Source: Kocuria flava (lineage in GTDB: Bacteria; Actinomycetota; Actinomycetes; Actinomycetales; Micrococcaceae). Taken from it: DNA of 64,000 nt. Below the pieces are notes generated by a model. The model had not been told where the DNA came from, ran no database searches, and saw only the letters and a list, made by a program, of their open reading frames with translations. The stretch is from contig NZ_CP013254.1 of assembly GCF_001482365.1 (NCBI RefSeq), positions 1,178,001 through 1,242,000 of the forward strand, given 5' to 3'. The translations under genes were made by a program, and so were the position numbers. Of this stretch, positions 59,909 to 64,000 are shown piece after piece; positions within the stretch are counted from its first letter, which is position 1, and every line of letters starts with the position of its first letter.

Positions 59909-59914
59909 TACGAT
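59909..59914 (+). promoter_or_regulatory. -10 element of leaderless DUF456 gene
   Basis: TACGAT lies exactly 6 bases before the ATG with no ribosome binding site between, predicting a leaderless transcript. Confidence 0.55.
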
Positions 59915-59920
59915 GAGCGG

Positions 59921-60421
59921 ATGACCGCCGAGATCATCGCGACCGTCGTCGCCGCCGTCCTGCTCTGCGTGGGCTGCCTGGGCATCATCGTGCCCGTGCT
60001 GCCCGGCTCGATCCTGGTGGTCGTGGCCCTGGCGGTGTGGGCGTTCACCGTCCAGACGACCGTGGGGTGGGTCGTCCTGGGGGTGGGCGGGGTCCTCGCG
60101 ATCGCGGGGATGTCCGCGAGCGCCGTGCTCACCGGCACCCGCCTCAAGCGGCGGCAGATCCCCAACCGGTCGCTGCTCTACGCGGCGGTCGGCGCCGTGG
60201 TGGGGCTGTTCGTCATCCCGGTCGTGGGGCTGTTCGTGGGCTTCGTGGTGGGCCTGCTGCTGAGCGAGACGGCGCGCCGGCGGGACCTGCGCGCCGCGCT
60301 GGCCGCCAGCTGGGCCGCGCTCAAGGCCCTGGGCCTGGGGATCGTCGTGGAGTTCGGGTGCGCGCTGGCGGCCTCGACCGTCTTCGTGCTCGGGGCCGTC
60401 GTGCTGTTCACGACCGCCTGA
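59921..60421 (+). CDS. DUF456 family membrane protein
   Basis: The 166-residue protein has four to five membrane helices and matches DUF456: CLGIIVPVLPGSILVVVALAVWAF at the start and AAVGAVVGLFVIPVVGLFVGFVVGLLLSE with the family's Gly zipper, plus a final helix (about 140-165). Function is unknown. The ATG is 6 bases from TACGAT, so translation is probably leaderless. It is divergent from the NirK-like gene, with only 84 bases between starts. A 16-bp hairpin after the stop ends the unit. Confidence 0.88.
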   Translation: MTAEIIATVVAAVLLCVGCLGIIVPVLPGSILVVVALAVWAFTVQTTVGWVVLGVGGVLAIAGMSASAVLTGTRLKRRQIPNRSLLYAAVGAVVGLFVIPVVGLFVGFVVGLLLSETARRRDLRAALAASWAALKALGLGIVVEFGCALAASTVFVLGAVVLFTTA

Positions 60422-60434
60422 GCCGGACGCCGCA

Positions 60435-60470
60435 CGGCCGGGGCCCGGGCGTGTGCCCGGGCCCCGGCCG
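60435..60470. terminator. 16-bp hairpin between DUF456 and moeA
   Basis: Arms 60435-60450 and 60455-60470 pair perfectly over 16 bp with a GTGT loop, between convergent genes; a likely bidirectional terminator. Confidence 0.8.
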
Positions 60471-60482
60471 CGCGGGCCGTCC

Positions 60483-61850
60483 TCAGCGCCAGGGCAGCGG
60501 CAGCACCTCGACGTCCGCCCCGGCGGCCACGCCGGCGGGCGGGACGACGGCCACGACGTCGGCGTGGGCGAGACCGCGCAGCATGGCGGAGCCGACCTTG
60601 TCGCGCGGGTGCACGGCGCCGTCGACCAGGTGGGCGGGCACCAGGGCGGTGACCTTCTGCCCGGGCAGCTCCTCGCCGGCGGGCAGGGTGCGGGGGACCG
60701 GTGCGGGGGTGCCGTGCAGCTTCGCGAGCAGCGGCTCCGCGACCGTGAGCATGCTCGACATCGCGGCCAGCGGGTTGCCGGGCAGGCCCACCACGAACGG
60801 CCCGCCCTCGGGCAGCCGCGCCAGGAACGTGGGGTGGCCGGGGCGCTGGGCGAGGCCGTCGAGGAGGAACACCGCGCCGAGCTCCTCGAGCGCGGACCGG
60901 ACGTGGTCGACGCGGGAGTGCCCGGTCCCGCCGGTGGTGATGACGACCTCGCAGCGGGCGTCGAGCACCGAGCCCATCCCGGAGGGCGCCTCGGTGAGCG
61001 CGGCCAGCATGGCCCGGGCGGTGTCCTCGACGCGCCGGACCTGGTCGACCGACCCGCCCAGCAGCTCCACGAACGTGGGCAGCTGCGGGCCGAAGGCGTC
61101 CCGGACCTGCCCCGGCTCGGGGATCCCGTCCTCCACGACCTCGCTGCCCGTGAGCAGCACGGTCACGCGGGGCCGGCGGCGCACCGGGAGCATGTCGTGG
61201 CCGCAGACCGCGGCGAAGGCGATGTGGGCGGGGTTGAGCACGCAGGGGGCGCGCAGGATGACGTCCCCGGCGGCGACCTCCTCGCCGGTGCGGCGGATGT
61301 TCTGCCCGTAGGGGATGTCCTCCGCCGAGGGCGCGTGCGCGGCGATCCGCAGCGTCGCCCCGTCCTCGCTCGGCTCGGCGTACTCGTCGCGCAGCACCGC
61401 ACGGGTCCCCGCGGGGACGAGGCCGCCGGTGACGATGCGCGTGGCCTCGCCCGGCTCGAGGTTGAGCACCGGCCGGTAGAGCTCCCCGGGCGGGATGGTG
61501 AGCATCTTGCGGGGGTCGGTCTCGACGGGCTCCGGGTGGCGCACCGTCCACGGCGGCGGGCCGGCCACGGCGAAGCCGTCCATCGCGGAGGACGCGTAGT
61601 GCGGCACGGGGATCGGGGCGGTGACGTCCTCGGCGAGGACCTCGCCCAGCGCCTCGCGCAGGGGCAGCCAGTGGTGGGGCAGCGCCTCGGCGGCGTCGTG
61701 GGCGAACGCGCGGGCGCGGTGCCACTCGACGTCGTGCAGGGTCTCGACCGGGGCCGGCTCGGGGGCGGGCGCGTCGTCCTCGTCGACGATCACGGGCAGG
61801 GCGTGGGTGTACGGGCTGTTGGAGTCCGGGGGCGGTGGCAGGCCGGGCAT
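60483..61850 (-). CDS. moeA: Molybdopterin molybdenumtransferase MoeA
   Basis: The 455-residue enzyme inserts molybdate into adenylated molybdopterin. MoeA signatures: VPHYASSAMDGFAV with the active-site Asp, IVTGGLVPAGTRAVL, IRRTGEEVAAGDVIL, VTVLLTGSEVV, the TTGGTGHSRVDHV loop and LPGNPLAAMSSMLTV. It is the last gene of the moa-mob-moe operon; its ATG follows the DUF6457 stop without a gap. The first 45 residues are a Pro/Asp-rich extension not found in E. coli MoeA. It ends convergent with the DUF456 gene at a strong hairpin. Confidence 0.95.
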   Translation of the reverse strand: MPGLPPPPDSNSPYTHALPVIVDEDDAPAPEPAPVETLHDVEWHRARAFAHDAAEALPHHWLPLREALGEVLAEDVTAPIPVPHYASSAMDGFAVAGPPPWTVRHPEPVETDPRKMLTIPPGELYRPVLNLEPGEATRIVTGGLVPAGTRAVLRDEYAEPSEDGATLRIAAHAPSAEDIPYGQNIRRTGEEVAAGDVILRAPCVLNPAHIAFAAVCGHDMLPVRRRPRVTVLLTGSEVVEDGIPEPGQVRDAFGPQLPTFVELLGGSVDQVRRVEDTARAMLAALTEAPSGMGSVLDARCEVVITTGGTGHSRVDHVRSALEELGAVFLLDGLAQRPGHPTFLARLPEGGPFVVGLPGNPLAAMSSMLTVAEPLLAKLHGTPAPVPRTLPAGEELPGQKVTALVPAHLVDGAVHPRDKVGSAMLRGLAHADVVAVVPPAGVAAGADVEVLPLPWR

Positions 61851-62180
61851 TCAGTGCTCCTGGGTGTCGGGGACGGTCGAGGGTCGGTGGTCCGGGGCGG
61901 GGCCGGTCCCGCCGGGCAGGGCGGCCGCGACGGCGGCGAGGGCCTCGCGCAGCGCGGTCTCCTGGTCCGCGCCGGCGGCGACGGCCCGGCCCACGGCGAA
62001 GCCCATGAGGTAGGCGGTCGGCGGCACGGCCGGGCGCACGGCCTCGCGCGCGACCCGGCCGGTGAGCCCGAGCAGCTCCCCCACGGGCAGCCGGGCGTCG
62101 GGGACGCCGAGGGCCTCGCGCACCGCGGTGGCCCAGCGCTCGAGGGCCTCCCGCTCGGCGGGGCTCAGCTCCTTGGGCAT
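61851..62180 (-). CDS. DUF6457 family protein in the Moco operon
   Basis: The 109-residue helical protein matches DUF6457, a family usually encoded beside mobA in actinobacteria. It reads as a helix-rich bundle: SPAEREALERWATAVREALGV, LPVGELLGLTGRVAREAVRPAVPPTAYLMGFAVGRAVAAGAD and ETALREALAAVAAALPG, with an acidic tail. Its role is unknown; constant pairing suggests it assists guanylylation or transfer of the cofactor. Its stop abuts the moeA ATG. It starts 46 bases after mobA. Confidence 0.83.
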   Translation of the reverse strand: MPKELSPAEREALERWATAVREALGVPDARLPVGELLGLTGRVAREAVRPAVPPTAYLMGFAVGRAVAAGADQETALREALAAVAAALPGGTGPAPDHRPSTVPDTQEH

Positions 62181-62226
62181 GGTGTGCTCCTCCCGGGCGG
62201 CCGGGGCCGCCCGCTCGTGACGTCGG

Positions 62227-62808
62227 TCAGCTCAGGCGGTGCCTGCGCACATCGTCCCACGTGTCGACGTCCGCGGTGGCGTCCTCCGGGACCGCGACCT
62301 CCTGGAGCACCAGGCCCCGGAGCATCGAGAACACCGAGCGGCCGCTCGGCCGCGCACCGGCGTAGGCGGCGCGCAGGGCCGGGGTGCGGCAGAGGGCGGC
62401 CAGGGGCTGGCGGTGCCCGGCGGCGTCGACGGCGACGAGCCCGTCGGCCGCGGGCCCGGCCGCGGCGGCGGCGCGCAGCCCCGCCACGGCGGCGGCGACC
62501 CCGGGCATGTCGCAGGCCAGGGTCATGGTCCACGGGACGGGCGGCAGGGGCGCGAGGGCGGCCAGGCCCGCCGCGATGCCGGCGGCGGGGCCCGCGAAGG
62601 GAGGGTCCTCCCGGGTGCGCAGCACCCCGCCGGGCAGGTCCAGGTCCTCGGGGCCGACGACGACGACGGCCGCCGCCGCGTCCACGGCGTCCACGGTGAT
62701 CCGCACGAGGCTGCGCCCGTCCCGGGACAGCCGGGCCTTCGGGGTCCCGCCCAGCCGGGCGGAGCGCCCGCCGGCGAGGACGACCGCGTGGAACCCGGTC
62801 CCCGGCAC
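62227..62808 (-). CDS. mobA: Molybdenum cofactor guanylyltransferase MobA
   Basis: The 193-residue enzyme attaches GMP to molybdenum cofactor. The nucleotidyltransferase motif is AVVLAGGRSARLGGTPKARLS, then LACDMPG with the metal-binding Asp, and GHRQPLAALCRTPAL further on. It is the usual MobA length. The GTG start is 5 bases after the moaD stop; the frame runs open upstream, but only from this point does it resemble MobA. The product indicates MGD-type cofactor for enzymes of the DMSO reductase class, such as nitrate reductases or formate dehydrogenases, none of which is in the window. Confidence 0.92.
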   Translation of the reverse strand: MPGTGFHAVVLAGGRSARLGGTPKARLSRDGRSLVRITVDAVDAAAAVVVVGPEDLDLPGGVLRTREDPPFAGPAAGIAAGLAALAPLPPVPWTMTLACDMPGVAAAVAGLRAAAAAGPAADGLVAVDAAGHRQPLAALCRTPALRAAYAGARPSGRSVFSMLRGLVLQEVAVPEDATADVDTWDDVRRHRLS

Positions 62809-62813
62809 GCCCC

Positions 62814-63122
62814 TCAGCCGCCCGAGAACGGCGGGAGGACGTCGAGCACGGCCCCGGCCGGCACCGGGGCCTGCGGGTCGGGGCAGGCCACGCCGTCGAG
62901 CAGGAAGCTCGAGCGGGCCAGGACCTCGGCCAGCGGCGGGTGCCCGTCCGGGTGGCGGTCCGCCAGCATCCGCTCCACCTCGGCGCGCGCTGCGGGGGCG
63001 GCGGGCAGGGCCAGGACCTCCTCGTCGGTGCCGGCGGCGGCGCGGGCGGCGGCGAAGAAGCGCACGCGCAGCGTGCCGGTCGTCGTGGCGGGCACGGCCG
63101 CAGCGGGGCGGGTCTCGGTCAC
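62814..63122 (-). CDS. moaD: MoaD/ThiS family sulfur carrier
   Basis: The 102-residue product is the ubiquitin-like small subunit of molybdopterin synthase, ending in the required Gly-Gly (DVLPPFSGG) that becomes a thiocarboxylate. The core contains TLRVRFFAAARAAAGTDEEV, typical of MoaD. The GTG start is preceded by GGAGGAG. It lies between moaA and mobA. Its partner MoaE is not encoded in the window, so it must lie elsewhere. The N-terminal 15 residues are a Thr/Ala-rich extension. Confidence 0.92.
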   Translation of the reverse strand: MTETRPAAAVPATTTGTLRVRFFAAARAAAGTDEEVLALPAAPAARAEVERMLADRHPDGHPPLAEVLARSSFLLDGVACPDPQAPVPAGAVLDVLPPFSGG

Positions 63123-63146
63123 GGTCTCCTCCTGGGACAGGGCTGC

Positions 63147-64000
63147 TCAGCCTCCGATCGCGCTCATCGTCCGGTCGGGCTGGACGTAGTCGGGGGAGTC
63201 CAGCCCGGGACGGTCCATGCCGTGGGCGGCCGGCTTGCCCCACATCGCGGCCCGCCAGCGCTCGGCCAGCTGCTCGTCGTCGGCCCCGGCGCGCAGCAGG
63301 CCCAGCAGGTCGGACTCCTCGTGGGAGAACAGGCAGGAGCGGATCCGGCCCTCGGCCGTGATGCGGGTGCGCTTGCAGTCGGCGCAGAACGGCTCGGTGA
63401 CCGAGGCGATGATCCCCACGGTCCCGGCCGGTCCGGGCGCGGCACCGCGCAGCGGGCGGACGTCCCACAGCTCGGCCGGGGCCCCGGCCCGCGGCGCGGG
63501 GTGGGGGTCGAGCCGGAACCGCGCCGCGAGCCGGTCCCGGATCTCCGCGGCCGTCACCAGGTTCTGGCGGGTCCAGCCGTGGTCGGCGTCCAGCGGCATC
63601 TGCTCGATGAACCGCAGGGCGAAGCCGCGCTCCAGCGCCCAGGCCAGCAGGTCGGGGGCCTCGTGGTCGTTGATCCCGCGCATCAGCACCGCGTTGATCT
63701 TCACCGGGGCCAGCCCGGCAGCGGCCGCGGCCTCGGCCCCGGCGAGCACGTCCGCGAGCCGGTCGCGGCGGGCCAGCCGGGCGAAGGTCTGCGCGTCGAG
63801 GCTGTCCAGGGAGACGTTGATGCGGCTCAGCCCGGCCGCGGCCAGCCCCTCGGCCCGGGCCGTGAGCCCGATCGCGTTGGTGGTCATCGAGACCGGCAGG
63901 TCGGGGTGGGCGGCGCGCACGGCGGCCACGATCTCCTCCAGGTCCCGGCGCACCAGCGGCTCCCCGCCGGTCAGGCGCAGCTCCGTGACGCCCAGCCGGT
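63147..64000 (-). CDS. moaA: GTP 3',8-cyclase MoaA (5' end beyond window)
   Basis: This is the C-terminal 284 codons of MoaA, the radical-SAM enzyme that rearranges GTP at the first step of molybdenum cofactor synthesis. The part visible starts at ELRLTGGEPLVRRDLEE, so the N-terminal CxxxCxxC cluster is outside the window. Present are SMTTNAIGL, INVSLDSLD, FIEQMPLDADHGW, the C-terminal 4Fe-4S cysteines in PFCADCKRTRITAEGRIRSCLF, and the terminal GTP-binding tail ending MSAIGG. It is the most upstream operon gene visible; moaD starts 24 bases after its stop. Nothing suggests damage in the visible part. Confidence 0.94.
   Translation of the reverse strand, partial: RLGVTELRLTGGEPLVRRDLEEIVAAVRAAHPDLPVSMTTNAIGLTARAEGLAAAGLSRINVSLDSLDAQTFARLARRDRLADVLAGAEAAAAAGLAPVKINAVLMRGINDHEAPDLLAWALERGFALRFIEQMPLDADHGWTRQNLVTAAEIRDRLAARFRLDPHPAPRAGAPAELWDVRPLRGAAPGPAGTVGIIASVTEPFCADCKRTRITAEGRIRSCLFSHEESDLLGLLRAGADDEQLAERWRAAMWGKPAAHGMDRPGLDSPDYVQPDRTMSAIGG

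Overview
This window is very GC-rich, densely packed chromosomal DNA from a high-GC Gram-positive bacterium. Start codons are often GTG, and neighbouring genes commonly overlap by 4 bp (ATGA or GTGA). The order crgA / pabA / pknB-pknA-pbpA-rodA-pstP-fhaB-fhaA is the cell-division signalling block typical of Actinomycetota. Overall gene content suggests a Micrococcaceae member such as Kocuria; that genus is an inference and was not tested. I found no phage, transposon, integron or CRISPR array.

Layout. 1-1.5 kb: YceI protein, then crgA with a small membrane protein. 1.5-12 kb: pabA facing a seven-gene operon for peptidoglycan synthesis and Ser/Thr kinase signalling. 12-17 kb: rraA, a FadH-type dienoyl-CoA reductase, a small acidic protein divergent from Dps, and an endo/exonuclease/phosphatase-family (EEP) protein. 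17-24.3 kb: a complete oligopeptide/dipeptide ABC transporter (oppABCDF) followed by a SLC13-type anion symporter. 24.5-34 kb: DUF1028, a CapA-like lipoprotein, a serA-GH65-EEP gene row, an M14-like peptidase with a probably frameshifted 5' end, RNase Z and tRNA-Leu(CAG). 34-38.4 kb: formate/nitrite-type channel, membrane hydrolase, two tiny proteins fired from a mirror-image promoter, a membrane acyltransferase and a thioesterase. 38.4-42 kb: a DUF4178-DUF2617-lipoprotein-DUF350-membrane aminopropyltransferase operon, the least understood module here. 42-50.6 kb: TPR protein with an aldo/keto reductase, PLDc_N membrane protein, DUF2382 stress protein, large-subunit catalase, SRPBCC-SDR fusion, two small acidic proteins and a histidine phosphatase. 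50.6-57 kb: a giant NAD-dependent glutamate dehydrogenase and an FAD oxidoreductase. 57-60.4 kb: a membrane-cupredoxin-NirK fusion and a DUF456 protein. 60.5-64 kb: molybdenum cofactor operon moaA (cut by the window end), moaD, mobA, DUF6457, moeA.

How it fits together. The kinase/phosphatase/FHA genes control the cell-wall enzymes in their own operon, and CrgA acts at the same septum. Dps, catalase, DUF2382 and small acidic proteins form a loose stress-protection theme. The FNT channel, copper nitrite reductase-like protein and molybdenum cofactor genes hint at nitrogen-oxide chemistry, but they are not one operon.

Promoters. Many genes have a TAnnnT-like -10 element. In nine cases the element lies only 6 nt (seven genes) or 8 nt (two genes) before the start codon with no ribosome binding site between, which predicts leaderless mRNAs. 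Strong perfect hairpins separate several convergent or tandem units. All functional names rest on recognised sequence motifs and family memory; no database search was run.
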